Assembly: GCA_002333425.1 (NCBI GenBank)
Contig: DDBL01000034.1
Coordinates: 1-41,921, forward strand
DNA length: 41,921 nucleotides
Direction of reading: 5' to 3'
DNA from: Leptospiraceae bacterium UBA2033
Lineage (GTDB): Bacteria > Spirochaetota > Leptospiria > Leptospirales > Leptospiraceae
In this document: positions 18,701-25,241 of the stretch, one piece after another
Layout of the letters: every line of letters begins with the position of its first letter
How positions within the stretch are numbered: position 1 is the stretch's first letter
Translations under genes and position numbers: made by a program
The notes under the pieces: model-generated
The model's input: only the letters and a program-made list of their open reading frames with translations
Database searches by the model: none
What the model was told of the DNA's origin: nothing

Positions 18701-19170
18701 TCATTGAATGTGCGGACAATTCCATTTACCTCTTCACGAACTTCTCTGATATCGCGCTCAACGTCTTTGAGACTTTCACGTTGGGTTTGAATGACTTGCA
18801 TTCCTTCCTGGATGTATTCTGCTTCGTGGCGAATATCGGAAGCGAGGTTAACAACATTTTTTAAATCGTCTGCAATATTGTCCAGATACTCTTTGTTAGC
18901 CTTTAAGGACTCCATCAGGTTTCGTGTTTCATTTGCTTTGGCTTCTAAGTCTGCAATCACCTTACGGGCTTGTTTTCCCATGATGTCAAGGTCGATTGTA
19001 GTATCCTTGACAGCTTGAATCCCAGCCATGGCAGCTTGGTTAATGTCTTCATTCATTTTGGTGGAATGTTTTTTGATTTGGCTAAGTCGATAATTCGATC
19101 TGTCCAATTTTCTAAATAATAGAATTACGATTACGCTCGCGATAAAAGGAAATAAAAGCTCTGAACCCAT
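15763..19170 (-). CDS. SpiroCoCo-type giant coiled-coil protein
   Basis: 1135-residue protein: one N-terminal transmembrane helix (about 3-20, ending in R-K-L-D-R), then an almost uninterrupted Glu/Lys/Leu heptad coiled coil from about 40 to 1065, and a small C-terminal globular piece (about 1085-1135) with K-A-T-V-L-S-L-Y-E-K-F-D-W-T-S-D-T-I-A-E-K-L-N, which looks like a helix-turn-helix. I recognise it as the spirochaete coiled-coil (SpiroCoCo) family. It could act as a membrane-tethered cytoplasmic filament or as an SMC-like tether to DNA; that is inference. Its terminator is shared with the small gene downstream. No gene lies in its direction within 300 bp, so it is probably monocistronic. 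Confidence 0.85.
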   Translation of the reverse strand: MGSELLFPFIASVIVILLFRKLDRSNYRLSQIKKHSTKMNEDINQAAMAGIQAVKDTTIDLDIMGKQARKVIADLEAKANETRNLMESLKANKEYLDNIADDLKNVVNLASDIRHEAEYIQEGMQVIQTQRESLKDVERDIREVREEVNGIVRTFNETLSTRTQDILESLATKIVELESLLEAKSDKVDESLNSVLNSFKEKLKAETELMVEETVGKVEVANGKLDDYNTFVRESEKSLEIKIARYRDSTEAIAEKIEKLDTRFEEKAEAVAGIVQDKLGFFEKKFQDRFETILEQVNQGKEAILGGLKMEVDSIRDEIESMSLETMTRRDELLNDTRRQAESITSNIQMFQEKYLEADNKLLREADFKKAELLKEILKFQEEFQRIKQTFHEETEEKKENIVDSLKNFESEMNRVSNQIEHNTRDRFLSLKNELEDSLVTLHGKKKSEILDDIAAIELKIRELGKDTLQKIKTVDDYFYDLKNALLESAKDIVKQVETEVSSVVENLDREKLKTDGKIETFIESWNLELEKIKSRTQRDMDSLVERLKDIHIEGKELSDIFKNEFNMGKSQLDALLKKHQEVLSAQTDGIVSEVQGKVKKSQEEVDNVLGRIQKAGLNLYEKQESLLSEYGEKLYRDLQNKLEKVRYESEELLEDIQKAGMNLLEKQEEKIDKLTQTIDERISRQLTVLMDKGQLQLGKLESRITSYVQDVKQNIEQTLKNAKEDSDRQITSFNSQIQKTFNDIEKSNTNFLELNRDEFTKTREEFLRIKNSIDTDLDKVVEIKKGLSEYVKEESNHLKNTLDMISSKVEDIQSYSGLFDKTRQLIHDSENTMKELGNMLEQLKQEGGTANQFLKHAELIKSTKKEMEAELRLLETHKLRIDQIENELARATNVCDLINQRTDELHDKISMITSVDQKLIEIERIQNELDFKLSEVKIVNERINDLTQSLNNSNKSTFEINDRVQKVLRSVEKIESRETELEEGMNHIEERVQVLNSKNIDVKSIESKFDKVENLMTDLSARHKQIATMQKRIETLKMETEEMKGGFENLLAEADDKFDKLSDFLVVVDAVTAGAGNKSHTKNFKLDKDTTEILKRKKATVLSLYEKFDWTSDTIAEKLNLEKSLVDAIINNKS

Positions 19171-19295
19171 TTTTTGTAGTATGTCCCATGCTAAGATTTA
19201 AGAAATATGTCTAATTTTGCAACAAAAATTTATGTCTCATTTAAAAAAGTAGAAAAATGGAGAGAAGTGTTTTTATAAAATTCTTTACCACGCCC

Positions 19296-19314
19296 CAGGG
19301 CTATGAACACAGAT
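19296..19314 (+). repeat. Dispersed repeat CAGGGCTATGAACACAGAT, copy 1
   Basis: Exact 19-base match, in inverted orientation, to 36956-36974. The similarity extends leftwards to a TTACCAC about 12 bases away in both copies. Both copies are intergenic. The A-C-A-C-A-G-A-T core resembles the CTCTGTG repeat family of elements A and B. Confidence 0.75.
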
Positions 19315-19456
19315 AACGTATTATGCTGTGACTGTTAGGAAGCAACGCTAACGCTATTGAGTTTGGGTTTTAATAATCCTCAAAGGTAAGTTACAGCAAT
19401 TCCAATTCCTTTTTTGTTCGACTCACAGCCTATATTTGCAAATATGACATACAATC

Positions 19457-19469
19457 GGGCAATTTGCCC
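19457..19469. promoter_or_regulatory. Hairpin in the fusA leader
   Basis: GGGCAA-T-TTGCCC, 6-bp stem with a one-base loop, followed by CTAC; on the minus strand this reads GTAGGGGC..., which resembles the GTAG-led end of the palindromes at 21629 and 41618. It may be a degenerate palindromic repeat rather than a regulator. Confidence 0.4.
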
Positions 19470-19493
19470 CTACAATTGGAATAGAGGACAATC

Positions 19494-21599
19494 ATGAGCA
19501 CAAAAACTTTGAGCGACAAACTAAAAAATACCCGTAATATCGGGATTTCAGCTCACATCGATTCAGGAAAGACAACACTAACAGAACGTATTCTTTTTTA
19601 TACGAATAGAATTCACGCTATCCATGACGTTCGCGGTAAAGACGGCGTTGGAGCAAAAATGGACAGTATGGAACTTGAAAGAGAGCGTGGGATCACCATT
19701 CAATCTGCTGCGACTTATTGCACATGGAAACAAACTTCTATTAACATTATCGATACTCCCGGTCACGTGGATTTTACGATCGAAGTAGAGCGCTCTTTAC
19801 GAGTTCTCGATGGAGCCATATTAGTATTATGCGGTGTATCTGGTGTTCAATCTCAGTCCATTACTGTAGATAGACAGATGAGACGTTACTCTGTTCCGCG
19901 TGTCGCATTTATCAACAAACTCGATAGAACTGGTGCAAATCCATTTCGTGTGATTGACCAACTTAGAGAAAAGTTGAAGCATAACGCAGTTGCCGTTCAA
20001 CTTCCTATCGGACTAGAAGGAAACTTCAATGGCGTAATTGACCTTGTATCTATGAAAGCAGTGTATTTTGAAGGTGCAAATGGAATGGAAGTTGTAGAAA
20101 AAGAAATTCCAGCAGAACACCAAGAACTTGCTAATAAAAAACGCGAAGAGTTACTCGATGCAGTGTCTTTATTCAGTGATGAATTAACAGAAGCTATGCT
20201 CGAAGGAACTCCAACCGAAGACCAAATCAAACGTGCGATTCGCCAAGGTGTTCTTGATCTCAAACTTACTCCTGTGTTTATGGGCTCTGCTTACAAAAAC
20301 AAAGGTGTTCAAAAACTTCTAGATGGAGTAGCGGATTATCTTGCTAATCCTACCGAAGTTGTAAACAAAGGTCTTGATCTAAACAGCGACGAAAAAGAAA
20401 TCATCCTTGAATCTGACCCAACTAAACCACTTGCGTGTCTTGCATTCAAATTGGAAGACGGGCGTTATGGTCAGTTGACTTATGTTCGTATTTATCAAGG
20501 GAAACTTGTAAAAGGTATGACGATTTACAATTCTTCTAACAACAAAAAACACAGTGTGGGGCGACTCGTTCGTATGCACTCTGACGAGATGGAAGAAATT
20601 TCATCTGCAGAAGCTGGGGACATTGTAGCGTTATTCGGTATTGACTGTGCGTCAGGCGATACATTCACTGATGGATCTTGGAAAATTGCAATGGAATCTA
20701 TGTTCGTTCCGGCACCAGTTATTTCTTTAACCATTGAATGTAAAGAATCAAAACAACTTCCAAACCTTGCAAAAGCGTTAAACCGTTTTACAAAAGAAGA
20801 TCCAACTTTCAAAACAGAAATTGATAAAGAGTCTGGACAAACCATCATCAAAGGAATGGGTGAGTTACATCTTGAAGTTTATGTTGAGCGTATGAGAAGA
20901 GAATACGGTGTGGATCTTGTTACCGGTGCTCCGCAAGTTGCTTACCGTGAAACAATTACTAAGAAAGCAGAATTCGATTACACTCATAAAAAACAAACTG
21001 GTGGTCAGGGACAATTCTCTCGTGTTGCTGGTTACTTAGAGCCTATCGCTCTCGAAGAAGGAAAAGTTTACGAATTCGTAGACAAAGTTGTGGGTGGATC
21101 TATTCCGCGTGAATACATCGGTTCTTGTGATAAAGGTTTCAAAAGCTGTCTCGAAAGAGGAGCTCTTATCGGATTCCCAATCACTGGAGTGCGTGCAGTT
21201 GTTAACGACGGTGCTTACCATGATGTGGATTCTTCTGATATGGCGTTCCAAATTGGTGCTCGTTACGGATTCCGTCAAGGTTTCGCAAAGGCTGCTCCGA
21301 TTATCCTCGAGCCTATCATGAAAGTCGAAGTTGACGGTCCGGTAGAATTCCAAGGTGCAATCCTCGGTGGTCTTAACCAAAGACGTGGTATGATTCTAGC
21401 AACAACAGAGCAAGATGCATACTGTAAAATTGAAGCAGAAGTTCCACTAGCGGATATGTTTGGTTATTCGACAGTTCTTCGTTCTTCTACACAGGGTAAA
21501 GCAGAATTCTCAATGGAATTTTCTCGCTACGCTCCTGTTCCTAGAAACGTAAGCGAAGAGTTAATGAAGAAATACAAAGTTAAACAAGACGAAGATTAA
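19494..21599 (+). CDS. fusA: Translation elongation factor G (spirochaete-type EF-G)
   Basis: GTPase that drives ribosomal translocation; cytosolic. 701 residues, full length, domains I-V in order. G1 P-loop is A-H-I-D-S-G-K-T-T (20-28), followed by R-G-I-T-I-Q-S-A-A-T switch I, D-T-P-G-H-V-D-F (G3) and N-K-L-D-R (G4). The Ser in the P-loop (most bacterial EF-G have Ala) and the R-I-H-A-I-H-x-V-R-G-K-D-G-V-G-A segment match the mitochondrial / spirochaete-planctomycete EF-G subgroup (spdEFG1), which does translocation while a second EF-G does ribosome recycling in those organisms. It is not next to rpsL, rpsG or tuf here, so it is outside the str operon. Confidence 0.97.
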   Translation: MSTKTLSDKLKNTRNIGISAHIDSGKTTLTERILFYTNRIHAIHDVRGKDGVGAKMDSMELERERGITIQSAATYCTWKQTSINIIDTPGHVDFTIEVERSLRVLDGAILVLCGVSGVQSQSITVDRQMRRYSVPRVAFINKLDRTGANPFRVIDQLREKLKHNAVAVQLPIGLEGNFNGVIDLVSMKAVYFEGANGMEVVEKEIPAEHQELANKKREELLDAVSLFSDELTEAMLEGTPTEDQIKRAIRQGVLDLKLTPVFMGSAYKNKGVQKLLDGVADYLANPTEVVNKGLDLNSDEKEIILESDPTKPLACLAFKLEDGRYGQLTYVRIYQGKLVKGMTIYNSSNNKKHSVGRLVRMHSDEMEEISSAEAGDIVALFGIDCASGDTFTDGSWKIAMESMFVPAPVISLTIECKESKQLPNLAKALNRFTKEDPTFKTEIDKESGQTIIKGMGELHLEVYVERMRREYGVDLVTGAPQVAYRETITKKAEFDYTHKKQTGGQGQFSRVAGYLEPIALEEGKVYEFVDKVVGGSIPREYIGSCDKGFKSCLERGALIGFPITGVRAVVNDGAYHDVDSSDMAFQIGARYGFRQGFAKAAPIILEPIMKVEVDGPVEFQGAILGGLNQRRGMILATTEQDAYCKIEAEVPLADMFGYSTVLRSSTQGKAEFSMEFSRYAPVPRNVSEELMKKYKVKQDED

Positions 21600-21628
21600 G
21601 ATTTTCGTCAGTTTTATACGTTATCTGA

Positions 21629-21657
21629 GTAGAGACAGGTTTGAAACCTGTCTCTAC
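21629..21657. repeat. REP-like perfect 29-bp palindrome, copy 1
   Basis: Perfect palindrome: arm GTAGAGACAGGTTT, central G, and the exact reverse complement. A second copy at 41618-41646 differs at one position in each arm, and the two changes keep the base pair (T-A to C-G). GTAG at both outer ends recalls REP sequences mobilised by RAYT-type transposases. Located 30 bp after fusA, between its stop and the terminator. Confidence 0.85.
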
Positions 21658-21665
21658 TTAACCGC

Positions 21666-21704
21666 ACAAAAGCCAACGGGTTTACTCGTTGGCTTTTGTA
21701 TTTT
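21666..21704 (+). terminator. fusA rho-independent terminator
   Basis: Thirteen-base-pair stem ACAAAAGCCAACG / CGTTGGCTTTTGT with a 7-base loop, followed by ATTTT. It is the strongest hairpin in the region and closes the fusA transcript. Confidence 0.88.
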
Positions 21705-21726
21705 AAAAACTGATAAAAAACGGGTT

Positions 21727-21796
21727 TGGGCGGTAGCCCAAGTTGCCGACAGGCACTAGTCAACTCACCTTAAGCACTTGTGCGTAAGGTGAGTAA
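21727..21796. other. Intergenic hairpin pair after fusA terminator
   Basis: Two further hairpins: TGGGC-GGTA-GCCCA at 21727-21740 and a long one at about 21765-21796, where ACTCACCTTA pairs with TAAGGTGAGT and GCAC with GTGC around one mismatch, followed by six A. With the palindrome and terminator just upstream this makes four hairpins in about 170 bp. Function unknown; they might be remnants of repeat elements. Confidence 0.6.
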
Positions 21797-21841
21797 AAAA
21801 ATACATTTACAGAATATAAAAAACAGAGAATTCTGTTGGTT

Positions 21842-22306
21842 ATGGATTCTAATTCTGAAAGTTTTTTTGTTTTGTTTACTATTTTCATTTGTGTAGATTT
21901 ATTTATTGCGATTTGGCTTGGGATGTTATTTCTTATTTCGCGTTTGGGTGGTTGGAGTAAGCTGTCTAAGGCATATCCATTTCCCGAGAGAGTTCAGAAA
22001 GCTTTTCTTGTCAGAAAATTTCAATCCATACAGATTGGTATTTCCAATTATAACGGAGTAATGACATTAGCCTATCATCCAGAAGGACTTGGGCTAGAAG
22101 TTCTGTTCTTATTTCGTTTTCAGCATCCGAAAATTTTGATCCCTTGGCGAGAGATAAAATTAAAAGAAAAAAGTAAATCTCTGTTTAAATGGAGCAAACT
22201 AGAAATTGGAAGTCCGGCTATCGCTACAATTTCGGTGAATGATAAAATACTAGAAGAGATCAATTCTTACATCGCAAAGAAAGACAGTTTTGATGACAGA
22301 TGGTAA
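21842..22306 (+). CDS. Hypothetical membrane-anchored protein
   Basis: 154-residue protein with one N-terminal transmembrane helix (about 9-31, F-V-L-F-T-I-F-I-C-V-D-L-F-I-A-I-W-L-G-M), a basic loop and a beta-rich C-terminal domain (about 55-140) with the strand pattern I-Q-I-G-I-S-N-Y, V-L-F-L-F-R-F and a P-K-I-L-I-P-W-R-E-I segment that recalls bacterial PH-like domains. I do not recognise a named family. A TTG two codons upstream is an alternative start. It stands alone between the fusA hairpins and repeat element B. Confidence 0.65.
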   Translation: MDSNSESFFVLFTIFICVDLFIAIWLGMLFLISRLGGWSKLSKAYPFPERVQKAFLVRKFQSIQIGISNYNGVMTLAYHPEGLGLEVLFLFRFQHPKILIPWREIKLKEKSKSLFKWSKLEIGSPAIATISVNDKILEEINSYIAKKDSFDDRW

Positions 22307-22328
22307 AATTATAAGTAATCAGTGATGT

Positions 22329-22533
22329 TTGCCACGGAGACAGAGAGGCACAGAGAATTTTGGGATTGCACTTTTTTTTATTCCTATTCGTCGATTTAAA
22401 GAGAGCTAATGAAATATTCGGATTCATTTTCAATATTGCAAAAGAATAATAACCAAGCTGAATTACCCAAAAAATCTATATTACGAAATAGACTCTCTTA
22501 AAATCTCTCTGTGTCTCGGTGCCTCTGTGGCAA
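22329..22533. repeat. CTCTGTG-type inverted-repeat element B
   Basis: 205-bp element starting TTGCCACGGAGACAGAGAGG and ending CTCGGTGCCTCTGTGGCAA. The two ends are imperfect inverted repeats, and the right end matches element A (13622-13758) over 18 bases. The interior is AT-rich and non-coding. It fills most of the gap before the ABC transporter operon. Confidence 0.78.
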
Positions 22534-22594
22534 TAAATTTATCCTATTTAAAGATTTGTAAAAATAACCCTTCCTTCTAGTTTAGAATTACACT

Positions 22595-23581
22595 ATGATA
22601 GAAGTTCAACATTTAAGTAAACATTTCAAAATCAAAAAAAGAAAAGCGGGCATTCTCGGCTCCGTTGTATCTCTATTTCACTCCCAATTAGAATATCTAA
22701 AAGCAGTAGATGATATTTCGTTTTCGATAAAACCAGGAGAACTTGTCGGTTACATTGGACAAAATGGAGCAGGGAAATCCACAACGATTAAAATGTTAAC
22801 TGGTATATTGACACCAACAGAAGGAAAAATTTTAATTAATGGTTTGGATCCATCTCGTGATAGAAAGTTCAATGCGCGGCAAATCGGTGTTGTGTTCGGA
22901 CAAAGAAGTCAACTCTGGATGGATTTACCAGTAGAAGAGTCGTTTGACTTACTTCGTTCCATTTACAAAATTGATGAAAAAGTTTATAAACGCAAATTAG
23001 AGTTTTTCTTTGAGCTTTTGGGTTTGGATGAATTTTTTAACCAACAAGCACGTAAACTTTCTCTTGGACAAAGGATGAAAGCAGACTTAGCCGCAAGTCT
23101 TCTACACTCTCCATCTGTTTTATTTTTAGATGAGCCAACCATTGGACTGGACTTACTAGTAAAAGAAAAAGTTCGAGAGTTTATCCGAAAGATTAACACT
23201 GAGGAGAAAGTCACTATTATCCTCACTACACACGATATACAGGATATAGAATTTTTAGCTCAGAGAATTATCATTATCGAAAAAGGAAAAAAAGAATACG
23301 ACGGAGATATTGCGAGTTTTAATAAACTACTCGGAAATGATTCTATTGTAAATATACATTTCGTAAATCCAGTAAAAAATCTAGAACTTCCAAAACCATT
23401 TGCAATAAAGGAAAAAATTTCAGATCAACAGTATTCTTTAAATCTTCCAGACAACGAACCATTGTCTGGATTGTTAGAAGTATTACAAAAGAAAGGTTTA
23501 CAAATCCAAGAGATTAACAGGCATAAGCCGGACTTAGGTTTTGCAGTTAAGAAGATGTATGCGAAAACGGGGGAAGTATGA
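22595..23581 (+). CDS. ABC-2 type transporter, ATP-binding subunit
   Basis: 328-residue ATPase of an exporter. Walker A G-Q-N-G-A-G-K-S-T at 55-63, Q-loop region V-V-F-G-Q-R-S-Q-L-W-M-D-L-P-V-E-E-S-F (99-117), signature L-S-L-G-Q-R-M-K-A-D (155-164), Walker B V-L-F-L-D-E-P (175-181) and an H-loop T-T-H-D. The F-G-Q-R-x-Q-L-W-x-D-L-P signature is typical of the uncharacterised ATPase group (COG4586) paired with two distinct permeases (COG4587, COG3694), which is exactly the gene order here. The last 80 residues form a small C-terminal domain. The stop overlaps the next start (ATGA), so translation is coupled. Substrate unknown. Confidence 0.93.
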   Translation: MIEVQHLSKHFKIKKRKAGILGSVVSLFHSQLEYLKAVDDISFSIKPGELVGYIGQNGAGKSTTIKMLTGILTPTEGKILINGLDPSRDRKFNARQIGVVFGQRSQLWMDLPVEESFDLLRSIYKIDEKVYKRKLEFFFELLGLDEFFNQQARKLSLGQRMKADLAASLLHSPSVLFLDEPTIGLDLLVKEKVREFIRKINTEEKVTIILTTHDIQDIEFLAQRIIIIEKGKKEYDGDIASFNKLLGNDSIVNIHFVNPVKNLELPKPFAIKEKISDQQYSLNLPDNEPLSGLLEVLQKKGLQIQEINRHKPDLGFAVKKMYAKTGEV

Positions 23582-24366
23582 CCTATCTAAAGTTCATCTC
23601 CAAAGCATTTCAAAGATCTATCGCATACAAATTGGAATATTATACAGGGCTTATGAATGCATTTCTCTACATCTTTATTTTTACATCCGTGTGGCAGACA
23701 GTTGCTAAAGAAAGTCCTGGATCCCTCGGAACGTGGAGTGGGGAAACGCTTGTTAGCTACGCCATTCTTTCGACTCTAATCAAAGTTTCGTTCGGTAGAA
23801 ATGAAGCACTTCTAACAAACAAAATCAAAACAGGTGATATTGTTTATGATATATTAAAACCATATAATTTTGTTATGATGTATTTTGCTGATAGTTTTGG
23901 AGTAAGTTTATTTCAACTTTTTGCAAGGGCAATTCCTCTTTTGATTTTTTCTTTGCTTTTTTTTGGAATTATTCCGAGTGTAACGACCGTTAGCCTTTTG
24001 CAATTTATTCCTGTTTATATCATGTCCTTTGTGCTTTTTATATTGTTTGGATTTATGATTTCCTCACTTGCGTTTTTCTTTACGGAAGTATTTAGTTTTA
24101 TGATTTTGTACAGTGCGCTTGTTACTTTGATGTCAGGCTCCGTAATTCCTTTAAATCTTTTTCCTGAATATTTGGTAAATATTATTTCTTGGAGTCCGTT
24201 TCCGTATTTGTATTATTATCCTACAACTGTTTTAATTGGAACACCTATCCAAATGAGTTATGGGGAATTATTACTTCGTTACGCTTTAGAACTAATGATT
24301 GTAGGAAGTATTACATTCACAGTTTATTTTTCTGGAAAACGCAAACTCGAATTTGCTGGAGGCTAA
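23578..24366 (+). CDS. ABC-2 type transporter permease 1
   Basis: 262-residue membrane protein with about six hydrophobic helices, starting with a short cytoplasmic N-terminus, F-Q-R-S-I-A-Y-K-L-E-Y-Y-T-G and a first helix at about 26-42. A G-D-I-V-Y-D-I-L-K-P-Y-N segment follows the second helix, a motif typical of these permeases. I place it with the COG4587-like partner of the upstream ATPase. Start overlaps the ATPase stop by 4 bp, so the three genes form one translationally coupled operon. Confidence 0.9.
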   Translation: MTYLKFISKAFQRSIAYKLEYYTGLMNAFLYIFIFTSVWQTVAKESPGSLGTWSGETLVSYAILSTLIKVSFGRNEALLTNKIKTGDIVYDILKPYNFVMMYFADSFGVSLFQLFARAIPLLIFSLLFFGIIPSVTTVSLLQFIPVYIMSFVLFILFGFMISSLAFFFTEVFSFMILYSALVTLMSGSVIPLNLFPEYLVNIISWSPFPYLYYYPTTVLIGTPIQMSYGELLLRYALELMIVGSITFTVYFSGKRKLEFAGG

Positions 24367-24367
24367 T

Positions 24368-25213
24368 ATGAATTCAACTCAAACCAAAAATATTCGAGAA
24401 GAAAATACACTTAGCGAAACTATCTATATCTATCTAAGAATTGCGACGGCTTCTATCAAATCTAGAATGGAATACCGAGCTAGTTTTTTGATTTTTCTAT
24501 TTACACTTTTGACTTTTTATGCGGCGCAGATTTCTACCATTGGAATTGTAATCACTCGATTTAAAACAATCGGTGGTTGGTCGATGGGAGAGATGGCATT
24601 TTTGTATAGTCTTCTCATTTTATCGCAGGGGATAGTCACGTTTATCTTCTCTGGAATATTAGAATTTAGTAATCATGTTAGAGAAGGTACTTTTGATAGA
24701 TTTTTAGTTAGACCACTTCATCCGCTTTTACAGGTGATTATGGGTGGATTTGAAATTACGGGGTTTGCTCATATTATCCTCGGATTTTTAACTTTCTTTA
24801 TGGCAAATAGTCTAATTGAAGTTCATTGGAATTTGGTAAACGCATTTGTATTTGTTGCTGTTGTGATTGGTGGAGCTTTAATTCTTGGATCCATTCGGAT
24901 TATCATAGCGGCTATTGCGTTTTATGCGGTAAATACAAATTCTTTAGTTCATTTATTTGTGTTTTCGTCTCGCGAATTTTTACTTTATCCGCTCAATATC
25001 TACAGCAGTGGACTCAAGTTTTTACTCACCTTCATCGTTCCACTTGCGTTTATCAATTTTTATCCTGCACATTATTTTCTAAATAAATCAGGTGAGAACT
25101 TATTTCATCCTATGTTTGTATTTGGGACTTTGCCCATTGGGATTGTTATGATTTTATTTTCATTGTGGTTTTGGCATAAGGGGCAAAACGCGTACGAGTC
25201 GGCTGGCGGATAA
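24368..25213 (+). CDS. ABC-2 type transporter permease 2
   Basis: 281-residue membrane protein with about six helices and a cytoplasmic N-terminus. The conserved middle G-T-F-D-R-F-L-V-R-P-L-H-P-L-L-Q, the equivalent of the G-x-L-D-x-x-L-x-(R/K)-P motif in permease 1, supports the COG3694-like partner role. The ATG at 24368 is preceded by GGAGG, so it was chosen over an in-frame TTG 15 bp upstream that overlaps the previous gene. One base separates it from the stop of permease 1. The two permeases are different, so the transporter is probably a heterodimer with two copies of the ATPase. Confidence 0.9.
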   Translation: MNSTQTKNIREENTLSETIYIYLRIATASIKSRMEYRASFLIFLFTLLTFYAAQISTIGIVITRFKTIGGWSMGEMAFLYSLLILSQGIVTFIFSGILEFSNHVREGTFDRFLVRPLHPLLQVIMGGFEITGFAHIILGFLTFFMANSLIEVHWNLVNAFVFVAVVIGGALILGSIRIIIAAIAFYAVNTNSLVHLFVFSSREFLLYPLNIYSSGLKFLLTFIVPLAFINFYPAHYFLNKSGENLFHPMFVFGTLPIGIVMILFSLWFWHKGQNAYESAGG

Positions 25214-25241
25214 TTGGTGTTATGTTGCGAGAGTGATTACC

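Larger units (their letters stand above)
19171..19493. other. Intergenic region upstream of fusA with repeats and palindromes
   Basis: 323 bp between the divergent SpiroCoCo and fusA starts. It holds the 19-bp dispersed repeat at 19296-19314, a 14-bp perfect palindrome ATATTTGCAAATAT at 19432-19445 and a tight hairpin GGGCAATTTGCCC at 19457-19469, the latter 24 bp before the fusA ATG. The palindrome and the hairpin are so close to fusA that they would lie in its leader or promoter. No clear -35/-10 pair was identified. Confidence 0.5.
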
